A stretch of DNA of 64,000 nt from Mesorhizobium terrae (GCF_008727715.1 NZ_CP044218.1:2428501-2492500); one strand, 5' to 3'. Counted from the first letter of the stretch, positions 45,509 through 58,847 are shown. Notes: generated from the sequence alone by a model not told the origin. Made by a program: numbers and translations.

Positions 45509-45827
45509 CGAGTTTCTGCGCCAGTTCGGTTAGCCCATCGAGCTTGTCGCTCCAGAAGGTCGAGAGCTGCGCGACCCAGTCGGTAACTGTTGCCAGGGGC
45601 GCAGGGTTCAGCCGGTAGAGGCGCTGGCGTCCAGCCACGCGCCGTCGCACCAGGCCGGCGCGGTCCAAGACCTGCAGATGCAGCGAGACATTGGCCAGTG
45701 TCGCATCGACTTCAGCGGTCAGTTCCGCAACCGACCGCTCCCTGTTTCCCATACGCTCAAGCAGGCGCCGTCGCGTCGGGTCGGCAATGGCAGCGAACAC
45801 ATTGCCCCTGGTTGAAGCTCTTGCCAT
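45480..45827 (-). CDS. ArsR family transcriptional regulator
   Basis: A 115-residue winged-helix regulator without the metal-binding CVCD motif of classical ArsR. HTH: LERMGNRERSVAELTAEVDATLANVSLHLQVLDRAGLV. It lies upstream of the SRPBCC gene and overlaps it. A perfect palindrome, TTCAAGTATATACTTGAA (45839-45856), lies 11 bases before its ATG and is shared with a divergent VOC gene, so it is likely autoregulated and regulates the VOC gene. Confidence 0.92.
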   Translation of the reverse strand: MARASTRGNVFAAIADPTRRRLLERMGNRERSVAELTAEVDATLANVSLHLQVLDRAGLVRRRVAGRQRLYRLNPAPLATVTDWVAQLSTFWSDKLDGLTELAQKLDAEADRSDI

Positions 45828-45838
45828 TCAGGTTCTCA

Positions 45839-45856
45839 TTCAAGTATATACTTGAA
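45839..45856. promoter_or_regulatory. Perfect 18-bp palindrome, probable ArsR operator
   Basis: TTCAAGTATATACTTGAA is fully self-complementary and sits between the divergent ArsR and VOC genes. TATATA at its centre could also be a -10 element. Confidence 0.75.
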
Positions 45857-45938
45857 CTTCAATCTGCATCGGCGGTTGACCATCGTCAAGCCGTCGCTCG
45901 CTGCTAGGATGCACGAAGAAGAACGTCGGGAGATTGAA

Positions 45939-46328
45939 ATGACCGCGTTGAACGGGATAGTCCCTTGCTTGACCATCGACGGTGCCAAGAAGGCGATCGA
46001 ATTCTACAAAAAGGCGTTCGGTGCCGAAGAAGTAAGCCGCAAGGAGGCCGAAGACGGCAAGCGGCTGATGCATGCACACATCCGCATCAATGGTTCGGAT
46101 GTCATGATGTGGGACCTTTTCCCGGAGTTTGGCATGTCGGCCGACAAGCCACATGGCGTGACGGTTCATCTGGCAGTGGATGACGCCGACACATGGTGGG
46201 AACGCGCAGTCGCCGCCGGTGCCATCGTTACCATGCCGCTGGAGAATGCATTCTGGGGCAGTCGGTATGGCCAGTTCCGCGACCCATTCGGCCACAGCTG
46301 GTCGATTGGCGGCCCTCTGAAGGCATAG
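45939..46328 (+). CDS. VOC family protein (glyoxalase-fold)
   Basis: A 129-residue single-module VOC protein of the PhnB-like/YdeI type: MTALNGIVPCLTIDGAKKAIEFYKKAFGAEEV and FWGSRYGQFRDPFGHSWSIGG. The GGGAGA site supports ATG 45939 over longer frames. It is divergent from the ArsR-SRPBCC pair across a perfect palindrome. Function unknown; PhnB-like proteins lack a known reaction. Confidence 0.87.
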   Translation: MTALNGIVPCLTIDGAKKAIEFYKKAFGAEEVSRKEAEDGKRLMHAHIRINGSDVMMWDLFPEFGMSADKPHGVTVHLAVDDADTWWERAVAAGAIVTMPLENAFWGSRYGQFRDPFGHSWSIGGPLKA

Positions 46329-46528
46329 CCAGGCTTCGGCGGAAGGCTTCCGCAGCGCTGGCGGCCGAGACGCAAGACAATTGCGCCATGCTGCCACATC
46401 GGTAGCGTGTGCCTTGCGAAGACCTCGTGTTTTGGCTAAGGAGGCCGCGCATTTTTGCGTCTCGGCCAGCCGGGGCTTTCCTGTCCATCTTCGGCCACCT
46501 GGCCAGCATTCAAAGGCATTCCGCTTCC

Positions 46529-47803
46529 ATGGCGCGCATCGTGATGAAGTTCGGCGGGACCTCCGTCGCCGACCTCGACCGCATCCACAATGTGGCGCGT
46601 CACGTCAAACGCGAGGTCGAGGCAGGCCATGAAGTAGCGGTGGTGGTTTCGGCGATGTCGGGCAAGACCAACGAACTCGTTGGTTGGGTGCAAGGCATGC
46701 CGAAGGTGACAGGCGCCAACAGCCCGTTCTTCGATGCGCGCGAATACGACGCGATCGTTGCTTCCGGCGAGCAGGTGACGTCGGGCCTTTTGGCGATCGC
46801 GCTGCAGTCGATGGGCATCAATGCGCGCTCCTGGCAAGGTTGGCAGATCCCGATCAAGACGGACGGCGCGCATGGCGCTGCCCGCATCCTGGATATCGAC
46901 GGCTCGTTCCTGGTCCAGCGTTTCAAGGAAGGCCAGGTCGCGGTGATCGCCGGCTTCCAGGGCATCGCGCCCGACAATCGCCTCTCGACGCTCGGCCGCG
47001 GCGGCTCCGACACCAGCGCGGTGGCGATCGCTGCCGCGGTCAAGGCAGACCGCTGCGATATCTACACCGATGTCGACGGGGTCTACACCACAGACCCGCG
47101 CATCGAACCCAAGGCCAGGCGACTGGACCGCATCTCCTTCGAGGAAATGCTGGAGATGGCGTCGCTCGGCTCGAAAGTTCTGCAGGTGCGTTCGGTGGAG
47201 CTTGCCATGGTACACAAGGTGCGCACCTTCGTGCGGTCGTCCTTTGACGATCCGGATGCGCCCGGTATGGGTGATTTTCTCAATCCGCCCGGAACGCTGA
47301 TATGCGAAGAGGATGAAATCGTGGAACAAGAGGTCGTCACCGGTATCGCCTACGCCAAGGATGAAGCGCAGATTTCCCTGCGCCGCGTCGCCGACCGACC
47401 GGGCGTGGCTGGCGGTATCTTCGGCCCGCTGGCCGAGGCCAACATCAATGTCGACATGATCGTCCAGAACATCTCGGAGGACGGCAAGTCCACCGACATG
47501 ACCTTCACCGTGCCGTCCGGCGATGTCGCCAAGGCTCTGGCGGTGCTCGACAAGGTCAAGCAGACCGTCGGCTTCGACGCCCTTCAGCACGACGAGGGCA
47601 TGTCCAAGGTTTCCGTCATCGGCATCGGCATGAGGAGCCACGCCGGCGTCGCGGCGACGGCTTTCAAGGCACTTGCCGAAAAAAGCATCAATATTCGCGC
47701 GATCACTACTTCCGAGATCAAGATTTCGATCCTGATCGACGGTCCCTACACGGAACTGGCTGTTCGCACTTTGCATTCCGTCTACGGTCTCGATAAGCAG
47801 TAA
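46529..47803 (+). CDS. lysC: Aspartate kinase
   Basis: First enzyme of the lysine/threonine/methionine branch, 424 residues, phosphorylating aspartate. The ATP/substrate motif MKFGGTSVADLDRI opens the kinase domain; GRGGSDTSAVAIAAAVKAD lies near residue 160-180. Two ACT domains follow (about residues 265-420), which bind lysine/threonine for feedback. ATG 46529 (MARIVMKFGG) is the usual start; the longer frame is not supported. Followed by ptsP. Confidence 0.96.
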   Translation: MARIVMKFGGTSVADLDRIHNVARHVKREVEAGHEVAVVVSAMSGKTNELVGWVQGMPKVTGANSPFFDAREYDAIVASGEQVTSGLLAIALQSMGINARSWQGWQIPIKTDGAHGAARILDIDGSFLVQRFKEGQVAVIAGFQGIAPDNRLSTLGRGGSDTSAVAIAAAVKADRCDIYTDVDGVYTTDPRIEPKARRLDRISFEEMLEMASLGSKVLQVRSVELAMVHKVRTFVRSSFDDPDAPGMGDFLNPPGTLICEEDEIVEQEVVTGIAYAKDEAQISLRRVADRPGVAGGIFGPLAEANINVDMIVQNISEDGKSTDMTFTVPSGDVAKALAVLDKVKQTVGFDALQHDEGMSKVSVIGIGMRSHAGVAATAFKALAEKSINIRAITTSEIKISILIDGPYTELAVRTLHSVYGLDKQ

Positions 47804-47827
47804 GAGACCCGAGTCGGTTTTTGCGTT

Positions 47828-47857
47828 GGGCCGGTGCGACGGGAACCGCGCCGGCCC
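47828..47857 (+). promoter_or_regulatory. Strong hairpin between lysC and ptsP
   Basis: An 11-bp stem (GGGCCGGTGCG / CGCGCCGGCCC, one G-U) with an 8-base loop lies 25 bases before the ptsP start. Lacking a T tract, it may be a Rho-type end or an RNA structure affecting ptsP. Confidence 0.45.
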
Positions 47858-47881
47858 CGTCGCCTTTGGAGAGAAGCCGTG

Positions 47882-50152
47882 ATGCGTGAGACGGCCGTTG
47901 GCCCGCGCGTTTTGTTGAAACGGCTCCGCGAGCTCATGCAGGAGCCGCTGGAGCCGCAGGAGCGGCTTGACCGCATCGTGCGCGACATCGCCTCCAACAT
48001 GGTCGCGGAAGTGTGTTCGCTCTACGTGCTGCGCGCCGATTCCGTACTGGAGCTATACGCCACCGAAGGTCTCAACAAGAACGCGGTTCACTTGGCGCAG
48101 CTGCGCCTCGGTCAGGGTCTCGTCGGCACCATCGCCGCCTCCGCGCGACCGCTCAATCTTTCCAACGCGCAGGAACATCCCGCCTTCGCCTATCTGCCGG
48201 AGACGGGCGAGGAGATTTACCACGCCTTCCTCGGTGTGCCGGTGCTGCGGGCCGGGCGCACCCTCGGCGTGCTGGTCGTGCAGAACCGCACCAAGCGCGT
48301 CTATCGCGAGGACGAGGTCGAGGCGCTGGAAACCACGGCGATGGTGATCGCCGAGATGGTCGCCACGGGCGACCTCGCCAGGCTGTCGCGGCCCGGTATG
48401 GAGCTCGATCTCAGCCGACCGGTCTCCTTTACGGGTGTGTCCTTCAACGACGGCGTCGGGCTCGGCCATGTCGTTCTGCACGAGCCGCGCATCGTCGTCA
48501 CCAACCTGTTCAACGAGGACAGCGAGGAAGAAATCCGCCGGCTGGAGGAATCGCTCGGTTCGCTCAGGCTTTCCATCGACGACATGCTGGAGCGCCGCGA
48601 CGTCGCCTTCGAGGGCGAGCACCGCGAGGTTCTGGAAGCCTATCGCATGTTTGCCAATGACCGCGGCTGGGTGCGGCGGCTGGAGGAGGCGATCCGCAAC
48701 GGCCTGACCGCGGAAGCGGCGGTCGAAAAAGTGCAGTCGGACATGCGCGCCCGCATGATCCACATGACCGATCCTTATCTGCGCGAGCGGATGAGCGATT
48801 TTGACGACCTCGCCAACCGGCTGCTACGCCAGCTGATGGGGCGCGGTCCGGAAGACATCGCTGCCTCTCTGCCCAAGGATGCCATCATCGTAGCCCGTTC
48901 CATGGGCGCCGCCGAATTGCTCGACTATCCGCGCGACAAGATGCGCGGACTGGTGCTTGAGGAAGGGGCGGCGACCAGCCACGTCGTCATCGTGGCGCGT
49001 GCGATGGGCATTCCGGTCGCCGGCCAGGTCAAGGGCGCCGTCTCGATGTCGGAAAACGGTGATCCAATCATCGTCGACGGCGAAGAAGGTGCGATTCACC
49101 TGAGGCCGCAGGCCGATCTCGAGGCAGCCTATGCCGAGAAGGTGCGCTTTCGCGCGCGCCGGCAGGAACTCTATCGCGAGCTGCGCAAGAAGCCTTCCGA
49201 GACCAAGGATGGCGTCAAGATCGACCTGCTGATGAATGCGGGCCTTGCGGTCGACCTGCCGCAGTTGGTGGAATCGGGCGCTGCCGGCATCGGCCTGTTC
49301 CGGACCGAGCTGCAATTCATGGTGGCCGCCACCTTCCCGCGCGCCGAGGCGCAGGAAAAGCTTTATCGCGATGTGCTGGAGGCGGCGCGCGGCAAGCCGG
49401 TTACCTTCCGCACCATCGATATCGGGGGCGACAAGGTGTTGCCCTATTTCAAGAACGCCACGCTGGAAGAGAATCCGGCGCTCGGCTGGCGCGCAATCCG
49501 CCTGACGCTCGACCGGCCAGGGCTGCTGCGGACGCAGATCCGCGCGCTGCTCAAGGCAGCTGGCGGGCGCGAGTTGAAGGTTATGCTGCCGATGGTCACG
49601 GAGCTCGGCGAGATCGCGCAAGCGCGCGAGATCATCGAGCGCGAGGTGCGGCATCTGTCGCGGTTCGCCCATCATTTGCCGACCAGCCTCAAGCTGGGCG
49701 CCATGCTGGAGGTGCCGTCGTTGCTGTTCCAGCTCGACGAGCTGATGAAGGTGGTGGATTTCGTTTCCGTCGGTTCCAACGACCTGTTCCAGTTCGTGAT
49801 GGCGGTGGACCGTGGCAATACCCAGCTCGCCGACCGCTTCGACCCGGTGTCGGTGCCGTTCCTGCGTGTCCTCAAGCAAATCGCCGATGCCGGCCATCGC
49901 AACGACACACCGGTGACGTTGTGTGGCGAACTTGCCGGCAAGCCGATCTCGGCGATGGCGCTGATCGGCCTCGGTTTCCGCTCCATCTCGATGTCGCCGG
50001 CGGCCATCGGCCCGGTCAAGGCGATGCTGACCGACCTGCCGCTGGAAGAGCTGGAAGCCTTCTTCGCCGATAATCTCAGCCAGCCCGCCACCGGCATGCC
50101 GATCCGCGCGCTGCTGCAGGCCTTCGCGGACGACCGCGGCATTCCTTTGTAA
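47882..50152 (+). CDS. ptsP: Phosphoenolpyruvate-protein phosphotransferase PtsP (EI-Ntr)
   Basis: First enzyme of the nitrogen-related PTS, 756 residues. A GAF domain (about residues 20-165) is followed by the PEP-utilising N domain, the phospho-His swivel ([19 protein letters not shown]) and the PEP-binding TIM barrel ([53 protein letters not shown]). It passes phosphate from PEP to NPr and then PtsN, controlling carbon/nitrogen and polymer storage. ATG 47882 has a GTG directly before it. It is followed by prfA at 17 bases. Confidence 0.95.
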   Translation: MRETAVGPRVLLKRLRELMQEPLEPQERLDRIVRDIASNMVAEVCSLYVLRADSVLELYATEGLNKNAVHLAQLRLGQGLVGTIAASARPLNLSNAQEHPAFAYLPETGEEIYHAFLGVPVLRAGRTLGVLVVQNRTKRVYREDEVEALETTAMVIAEMVATGDLARLSRPGMELDLSRPVSFTGVSFNDGVGLGHVVLHEPRIVVTNLFNEDSEEEIRRLEESLGSLRLSIDDMLERRDVAFEGEHREVLEAYRMFANDRGWVRRLEEAIRNGLTAEAAVEKVQSDMRARMIHMTDPYLRERMSDFDDLANRLLRQLMGRGPEDIAASLPKDAIIVARSMGAAELLDYPRDKMRGLVLEEGAATSHVVIVARAMGIPVAGQVKGAVSMSENGDPIIVDGEEGAIHLRPQADLEAAYAEKVRFRARRQELYRELRKKPSETKDGVKIDLLMNAGLAVDLPQLVESGAAGIGLFRTELQFMVAATFPRAEAQEKLYRDVLEAARGKPVTFRTIDIGGDKVLPYFKNATLEENPALGWRAIRLTLDRPGLLRTQIRALLKAAGGRELKVMLPMVTELGEIAQAREIIEREVRHLSRFAHHLPTSLKLGAMLEVPSLLFQLDELMKVVDFVSVGSNDLFQFVMAVDRGNTQLADRFDPVSVPFLRVLKQIADAGHRNDTPVTLCGELAGKPISAMALIGLGFRSISMSPAAIGPVKAMLTDLPLEELEAFFADNLSQPATGMPIRALLQAFADDRGIPL

Positions 50153-50169
50153 GAAACCTTCGATATCCC

Positions 50170-51246
<1,077 letters not shown>

Positions 51247-51259
51247 GGCGCGAAAAGCG

Positions 51260-52150
51260 GTGAAGTCGATCGATCCCGCGCTTTCCACGACGCTTGGTGC
51301 TCTTCATCGTGAAGCACGGCGACGGCTCGAATCCGCTGGCATCGACGGCGCCGCGTTCGACGCCAGGCTATTGGTCGAGCATTTCACCGCCACCACGCGC
51401 GCCGAGGCGATCTCCGATCCAGACCGAATGGTCGATGCCCAAGCGGTGGCCGCAGCCGATGCCGCTCTCACGCGTCGCATCGTCGGCGAACCGGTCCATC
51501 GCATTCTTGGCTTTCGCGAGTTTCACGGGCTGCGGCTCAACCTTTCCGCTGAAACGCTGGAGCCGCGCCCCGACACGGAGACGCTGGTCGACGCAGTGTT
51601 GCCCCTCATTGCCCAAATGGTCGAACGGCATGGCACCTGCCGTATCCTCGATCTTGGCACGGGCACCGGCGCGATCGCACTGGCGCTTCTGGCTGCGGTT
51701 CCACAGGCCGTCGCCGTCGGTGCCGATATCTCCGATGATGCTCTGGCCACTGCCTTGCGCAATGCCCGAGACCTTGGCCTGTTGGAACGGTTCACGGCCA
51801 CGAAGTCCGACTGGTTCGGCGCTATTTCCGGGCAATTTGATGTAATCGTCTCAAACCCACCCTATATAAGCAGCGCCGAGATCAAAACGTTGCAGAAGGA
51901 AGTGCGCGATTTCGATCCGCTGCGCGCGCTGGACGGCGGGGCCGATGGGCTTGATGCCTATCGGGTGATCGCTAGAGAAAGCGCAAGCCATCTGAAAGCC
52001 GGCGGAATCGTCGCGGTGGAGATTGGCAGTTCCCAGAATACGGACGTGACCGGAATTTTCCACGACGCGGGATTTCCGGTGGTAACGGCGTTGCGCGATC
52101 TGGGTGGAAACGATCGTGTGCTTGTATTTGCGAGAGATGGAAAAGCTTGA
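51260..52150 (+). CDS. prmC: Release factor glutamine methyltransferase PrmC
   Basis: SAM enzyme that methylates the Gln of the GGQ motif in release factors, 296 residues, GTG start. Motif NPPY lies at about residues 199-202 ([15 protein letters not shown]) and the SAM pocket at [16 protein letters not shown]. An N-terminal helical region binds the release factor. It is immediately downstream of prfA. Confidence 0.96.
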   Translation: MKSIDPALSTTLGALHREARRRLESAGIDGAAFDARLLVEHFTATTRAEAISDPDRMVDAQAVAAADAALTRRIVGEPVHRILGFREFHGLRLNLSAETLEPRPDTETLVDAVLPLIAQMVERHGTCRILDLGTGTGAIALALLAAVPQAVAVGADISDDALATALRNARDLGLLERFTATKSDWFGAISGQFDVIVSNPPYISSAEIKTLQKEVRDFDPLRALDGGADGLDAYRVIARESASHLKAGGIVAVEIGSSQNTDVTGIFHDAGFPVVTALRDLGGNDRVLVFARDGKA

Positions 52151-52449
52151 AGGTGCGGCGAAAAACCGCTTGGCAAGGCTAAGGAATGCGGCTAGGGTCG
52201 ATTTACCGGATGAGACGAAGCAGGCAGTGCTCTTAGCGATTCGGTTTCCTTTGAAATAGCTGCCTTCTTGCGAAACGACGCTCTAGCTTCGTGCGGGAAT
52301 CATCCGGCAAGTGATGTAACCGGAACAGGATGACACGTGGCGCCAACGCAATCGATGCGTGCGAGCACCGGTGAAACACCGAAACGGCAGGCTGCATGAG
52401 CGCCGCCGTACACGATGATTTTTCAAGCTTTTGAACCGAAGAGACCCTG

Positions 52450-53319
52450 ATGAGGCCACAACAGCAGAATAGACGTATGCGCGGTCGCAATAACAATGGC
52501 GGCGGCGGCAACAACAATAATAACAATAACAACCGCAAGGGCCCGAACCCGCTCAACCGCAATTATGAGAGCAACGGTCCGGATGTGAAGATCCGTGGCT
52601 CTGCCCAGCAGATCGCCGAGAAATATGCGACCCTCGCACGCGACGCGATGAGCTCTGGCGACCGGGTGATGGCGGAGAACTATCTCCAGCACGCCGAACA
52701 CTACAACCGCATCATCGCCGCCGCGCAGGCGCAGATGCCGATCCAGAACTTCCAGCAGAATCGCGACGACTTCGACGACGATCTCGACGAGGAACGCGAG
52801 GACTTCGACAACGGCGCCAATGTCGGCGAAGGCCAGCAGCCCGGCAACAATGGCTCGGGCCCGCAGCCGATGATCGAGGGCACGCCGGCAGAGGTCGCGC
52901 TCAATTCCGAGAATGGTCGTGATAACAACGGCCGCGAAAACGGTTATCGCGACAACAACGGCAATCGCAACCACCGCGACCGGCGCCACAACAACAATTA
53001 CGGCCAGCGCGGCGACCGTGGTCCGCGCGGCGAAAATGGCAACCGGCGCGATGAGGCCCAGCCGCAGGCTGCGGCGCAGGCCGAGCCCGTTGTTGCTGCT
53101 GTACCCGCTGAGCCGGTTGTGGTGATTGCCGCCGAACCGGCGGCAGCGCCGCAATTCGAGAGCTTCAACCCGGCAGCGCTCGCCGCGCAGGCTGAAGCCC
53201 GCGAAGCCGAGACCGAAGCTGCAGCGCCGCGCCGCGCCAAACGTCCGCGCAAGCCGCGCGCCGAGAGCGCCGAGGCCACAGCCGAAACGGCAGAGCCAGC
53301 GGCCAGCGCCGAAAGCTGA
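52450..53319 (+). CDS. DUF4167 domain, asparagine-rich disordered protein
   Basis: A 289-residue protein. The N-terminus is basic and Asn-rich (GGGGNNNNNNNNRKGPN), then the DUF4167 core (about 40-100: SAQQIAEKYATLARDAMSSGDRVMAENYLQHAEHYNRII). After an acidic patch come long stretches rich in Asn, Gly, Arg and then Ala/Pro/Glu. It ends KRPRKPRAESAEATAE. Low complexity and alternating charge suggest an RNA- or condensate-type role, but no function is known. Conserved in rhizobia between prmC and clpB. Confidence 0.88.
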   Translation: MRPQQQNRRMRGRNNNGGGGNNNNNNNNRKGPNPLNRNYESNGPDVKIRGSAQQIAEKYATLARDAMSSGDRVMAENYLQHAEHYNRIIAAAQAQMPIQNFQQNRDDFDDDLDEEREDFDNGANVGEGQQPGNNGSGPQPMIEGTPAEVALNSENGRDNNGRENGYRDNNGNRNHRDRRHNNNYGQRGDRGPRGENGNRRDEAQPQAAAQAEPVVAAVPAEPVVVIAAEPAAAPQFESFNPAALAAQAEAREAETEAAAPRRAKRPRKPRAESAEATAETAEPAASAES

Positions 53320-53344
53320 GCGCTCCGAAATTGTTGATTGCAGG

Positions 53345-53371
53345 CGGCGGGGAGAAATCTCCGCCGTTTTT
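53345..53371 (+). terminator. Terminator of the DUF4167 gene
   Basis: An imperfect stem CGGC(GG)GGAGA / TCTCCGCCG with a short AA loop is followed by TTTTTGTTTG, 25 bases after the stop. Confidence 0.7.
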
Positions 53372-53440
53372 GTTTGTCTGCGCTATAGTTCGCCGTCAGA
53401 CGGCGCCGTGAAATATCTGCCTTGATCGGCATCAAGGCGT

Positions 53441-53469
53441 CTTGAGAGACAGGGGCTTACGTCCCATAT
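53441..53469 (+). promoter_or_regulatory. RpoH-like heat-shock promoter of clpB
   Basis: CTTGAG (53441-53446), 16 bases, CCCATAT (53463-53469), close to the sigma-32 consensus. It lies about 93 bases before the ATG of clpB, a classic heat-shock gene. Confidence 0.6.
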
Positions 53470-53561
53470 CACGGTCGAACAGGGTCCGGCTCAGAAGAGC
53501 GGGTCCGTCACCAAGGCTGATCCGGTGCCGCAAAGCGGGCCGGTGACGGAAGGAGACAATG

Positions 53562-56174
<2,613 letters not shown>

Positions 56175-56209
56175 CTAGGCTCTCAGCCTGACAGACTATG
56201 CGATTTAAT

Positions 56210-56246
56210 GGCGTGCCTCTTCTGTGATGAAGGGGCGCGCCTTTTT
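56210..56246 (+). terminator. Strong intrinsic terminator of clpB
   Basis: A 13-bp stem (GGCGTGCCTCTTC / GAAGGGGCGCGCC) with a TGTGAT loop is followed by TTTTTA. It also precedes the convergent EamA gene end. Confidence 0.9.
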
Positions 56247-56260
56247 ATTGGCTATCGCGG

Positions 56261-57124
56261 CTATCCGGCGAAGCGCTTCGCGCCGGCCACGCACAGCACG
56301 ACGCCAAGGGTGACGACCACCATGGCGGGGCTGACTTTCTCATGCAGCAGACCTGCCGCCAGCGCGAGGCCGAAGAAGGGCTGGAGAAGCTGTAGCTGCC
56401 CGACCGCGGCGATGCCGCCCTGCGCCAGCCCGCGATACCAGAAGATGAAGCCGATCAGCATGCTGAAGAGCGAGACATAGGCGAGCCCGGTCCAGGCAGC
56501 CGCGCTGACGTCGTGAAGTGTCGGCGGAAAGGTGACGATGCTCAGGCCCAGCATCACCGGCAGCGACAACACCAGTGCCCAGCAGATGACCTGCCAGCCA
56601 CCCAGCCGGCGCGAGAGCTTGGCGCCTTCAGCATAACCCAGGCCGCAGACGATGACGGCCGCCAGCATCAGCAGGTCTCCGACCGGCGAGGCGGACAGGC
56701 CTTGCGAAATCGCGAAGCCGGCCACCAGCGCGCTGCCGAGGCAGGAGAACAGCCAGAATGCGGGGCGCGGCCGCTCGCCGCCGCGCAACACGGCGAAGAT
56801 GGCGGTGGCCAGCGGCAGAAGGCCGATGAAGACAATGGAGTGCGCCGAGGTGACATGTTCGAGCGCCAGCGCGGTCAAAAGCGGAAAGCCGACCACCACG
56901 CCAAGCGCGACGACGACGAGCGAAACGAGGTCGTCGCGGCTTGGGCGCTTCTCGCGAAAGACCATCAGCAAGGCGAGACCGAGCAGGCCGGCGAGCGTGG
57001 CGCGCGTCACGGTCAAAAAGACCGGGCTGAAATCCATCACCGCCACGCGGGTCGCCGGCAGGGAGCCGCTGAAGATCAGCACGCCCACGAAACCGTTGAT
57101 CCATCCGCTCGTCGCTTTGTCCAT
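56261..57124 (-). CDS. EamA family transporter
   Basis: A 287-residue DMT-superfamily permease with ten helices and two repeats. Parts like FVGVLIFSGSLPATRVAVMDF and GLAYVSLFSMLIGFIFWYRGLAQGG are typical. AAGGAG seven bases before ATG 57124 (a TTG six bases earlier is less fit). It is divergent from a MocR-type regulator across a 90-base gap, and is its likely target. A vitamin B6 or amino acid substrate is possible because of the regulator's PLP domain. Confidence 0.87.
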   Translation of the reverse strand: MDKATSGWINGFVGVLIFSGSLPATRVAVMDFSPVFLTVTRATLAGLLGLALLMVFREKRPSRDDLVSLVVVALGVVVGFPLLTALALEHVTSAHSIVFIGLLPLATAIFAVLRGGERPRPAFWLFSCLGSALVAGFAISQGLSASPVGDLLMLAAVIVCGLGYAEGAKLSRRLGGWQVICWALVLSLPVMLGLSIVTFPPTLHDVSAAAWTGLAYVSLFSMLIGFIFWYRGLAQGGIAAVGQLQLLQPFFGLALAAGLLHEKVSPAMVVVTLGVVLCVAGAKRFAG

Positions 57125-57194
57125 GCGCAAACTCCTTGCAATCCGGCTAACCTTATCGGCGGGATCGAGGTGGCGGAGCCAGATACAATGCGGT

Positions 57195-57212
57195 ACAGTT
57201 TGATATAACTGT
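57195..57212. promoter_or_regulatory. Inverted repeat, probable MocR operator
   Basis: ACAGTTTGATATAACTGT: perfect 6-bp arms with a 6-base spacer, ending two bases before the MocR ATG. In the shared promoter of the divergent EamA and MocR genes. Confidence 0.55.
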
Positions 57213-57213
57213 T

Positions 57214-58638
57214 ATGGATACGGTGGCATTACAGATGGATGGCCTGACCAACCCTTCGGGCAAGGGCGAAACGCTGATCGAGACTGTCATGGCAACGGTG
57301 CGGCAGCGCATCTCGGCGCGCCAGCTGACGCCGGGCGCCAGGCTGCCTTCCGTGCGGGCCTTCGCCAAAACCATGCAGGTTTCCACCTCGACCGTGGTCG
57401 AGGCTTATGAAAGGTTGGCGGCCGAAGGCGCGATCCGTTCGCGTCCCGGCTCGGGCTTCTATGTGTGCGGTCCGCTGGCGCCGCTGTCGCTGGCCGAAGT
57501 CGGGCCAAGGCTGGACCGGGAAATCGATCCGTTCTGGGTGTCGCGCCAGTCGCTCGAAGCTGGTGAAGGGGTCCTGAAACCCGGCTGCGGCTGGTTGCCT
57601 GCCGATTGGATGCCGCAACCGGCGCTCAGGCGGGCGTTGCGCGCCATCGCCCACGCCAAGGATCCGGTATTGGCCGACTACGGCACACCGCTCGGACTGG
57701 CTCCGTTGCGCCAATTGCTTGTGCGCCGCATGGGCGAGTACGGCATCGAAGCGTCACCCAACCAGATCGTGCTCACCGAATCGGGCACGCAGGCAATCGA
57801 TCTCTTGTGCCGGCTGCTGCTCGAGCCGGGCGATACGGTGCTGGTCGATGACCCCTGCTACTTCAATTTTCACGCGCTTCTGCGCGCGCATCGCGCCAAC
57901 ATCGTCGGTGTGCCCTATACGCCCACGGGACCGGATCTCGACCTGTTCGCATTGGCGCTCGCCGAGCACCGGCCGCGCCTCTACATCACCAATTCCGCGC
58001 TGCATAATCCAACCGGCGCAACGCTTTCCCCGGTGACCGCGCATCGTCTTCTCAAACTGGCCGATCAGTCGGGCCTGACGATTGTCGAAGACGACATCTT
58101 CGCCGATTTCGAAATGGAGCCGGCTCCACGGCTGGCGGCTTTCGACGGGCTGAACCGCGTCGTCCACATAGGCAGTTTTTCCAAGACGCTGTCGGCCTCG
58201 GTGCGTTGCGGCTACATCGCAGCGCCACAAGAATGGATCGAGCGACTGACCGATCTCAAGATATCGACCAGCTTCGGCGGTGGACGGCTCTCGGCGGAAC
58301 TGGTTCTGGCGCTGCTGAAGGACGGCAGCTATCGCAAGCATGTCGAGGCGCTCAGGCAGCGCCTGTCGGCGGCAATGGCCGAAACAGTCAAGCGGCTTGA
58401 ACCGCTCGGCATCCTGCCATGGATCGAACCTCGCGGCGGCATGTTCTTGTGGTGTCGCTTGCCGGACGGACACGATGCGGCCGATATCGCCCGCCGCGCG
58501 CTTGCCGAAGATATCGTGCTGGCGCCGGGCAATGCGTTTAGCGTTTCACGGACGGCCAATCGGTACCTGCGCTTCAATGTCGCCCAGTCACGGGACGAAC
58601 GCATATTCCGCGTGCTCTCGGCTGCGATGGGGGCCTGA
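57214..58638 (+). CDS. MocR/PdxR family regulator (GntR HTH plus aminotransferase domain)
   Basis: A 474-residue fusion. N-terminal winged helix (about 15-85): QRISARQLTPGARLPSVRAFAKTMQVSTSTVVEAYERLAAEG. C-terminal type I aminotransferase-like domain (about 110-470) with the PLP region DDIFADFEMEPAPRLAAFDG and the Schiff-base Lys in IGSFSKTLSASVRCGY. MocR proteins act as regulators sensing PLP or amino compounds. ATG 57214 has no ribosome site and almost abuts the operator; a later ATG (57235) is possible. Likely controls the EamA gene. Confidence 0.9.
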   Translation: MDTVALQMDGLTNPSGKGETLIETVMATVRQRISARQLTPGARLPSVRAFAKTMQVSTSTVVEAYERLAAEGAIRSRPGSGFYVCGPLAPLSLAEVGPRLDREIDPFWVSRQSLEAGEGVLKPGCGWLPADWMPQPALRRALRAIAHAKDPVLADYGTPLGLAPLRQLLVRRMGEYGIEASPNQIVLTESGTQAIDLLCRLLLEPGDTVLVDDPCYFNFHALLRAHRANIVGVPYTPTGPDLDLFALALAEHRPRLYITNSALHNPTGATLSPVTAHRLLKLADQSGLTIVEDDIFADFEMEPAPRLAAFDGLNRVVHIGSFSKTLSASVRCGYIAAPQEWIERLTDLKISTSFGGGRLSAELVLALLKDGSYRKHVEALRQRLSAAMAETVKRLEPLGILPWIEPRGGMFLWCRLPDGHDAADIARRALAEDIVLAPGNAFSVSRTANRYLRFNVAQSRDERIFRVLSAAMGA

Positions 58639-58762
58639 CGCAGCAGCAATCAATCATCTCTCGCTTCGGCGGAGGCGGTGCATCCTTGGTCGAAGCGGCG
58701 CGGAAGGCCGACTGGATGGACGGTCTCGGTGGAAATGTGTTCACTATGAGAGATTGCGAAGT

Positions 58763-58776
58763 GCAATTCATTGCAA
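58763..58776. promoter_or_regulatory. Small inverted repeat upstream of a membrane gene
   Basis: TGCAAT-TC-ATTGCA, 6-bp arms, lies 70 bases before the likely start of the next gene. Possible operator; no regulator adjacent beyond MocR. Confidence 0.3.
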
Positions 58777-58847
58777 TCTTAGCTGGAAATCGAGCCGATC
58801 ACCTGCTAGAAGGCGCGACCTATTTCAAGCATCAAATGATTCCGATC

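Noticed and set aside
52332..52360. GGAAC in the gap before DUF4167 as a stress promoter
   Set aside because: No CGTT or near match 16-17 bases downstream.
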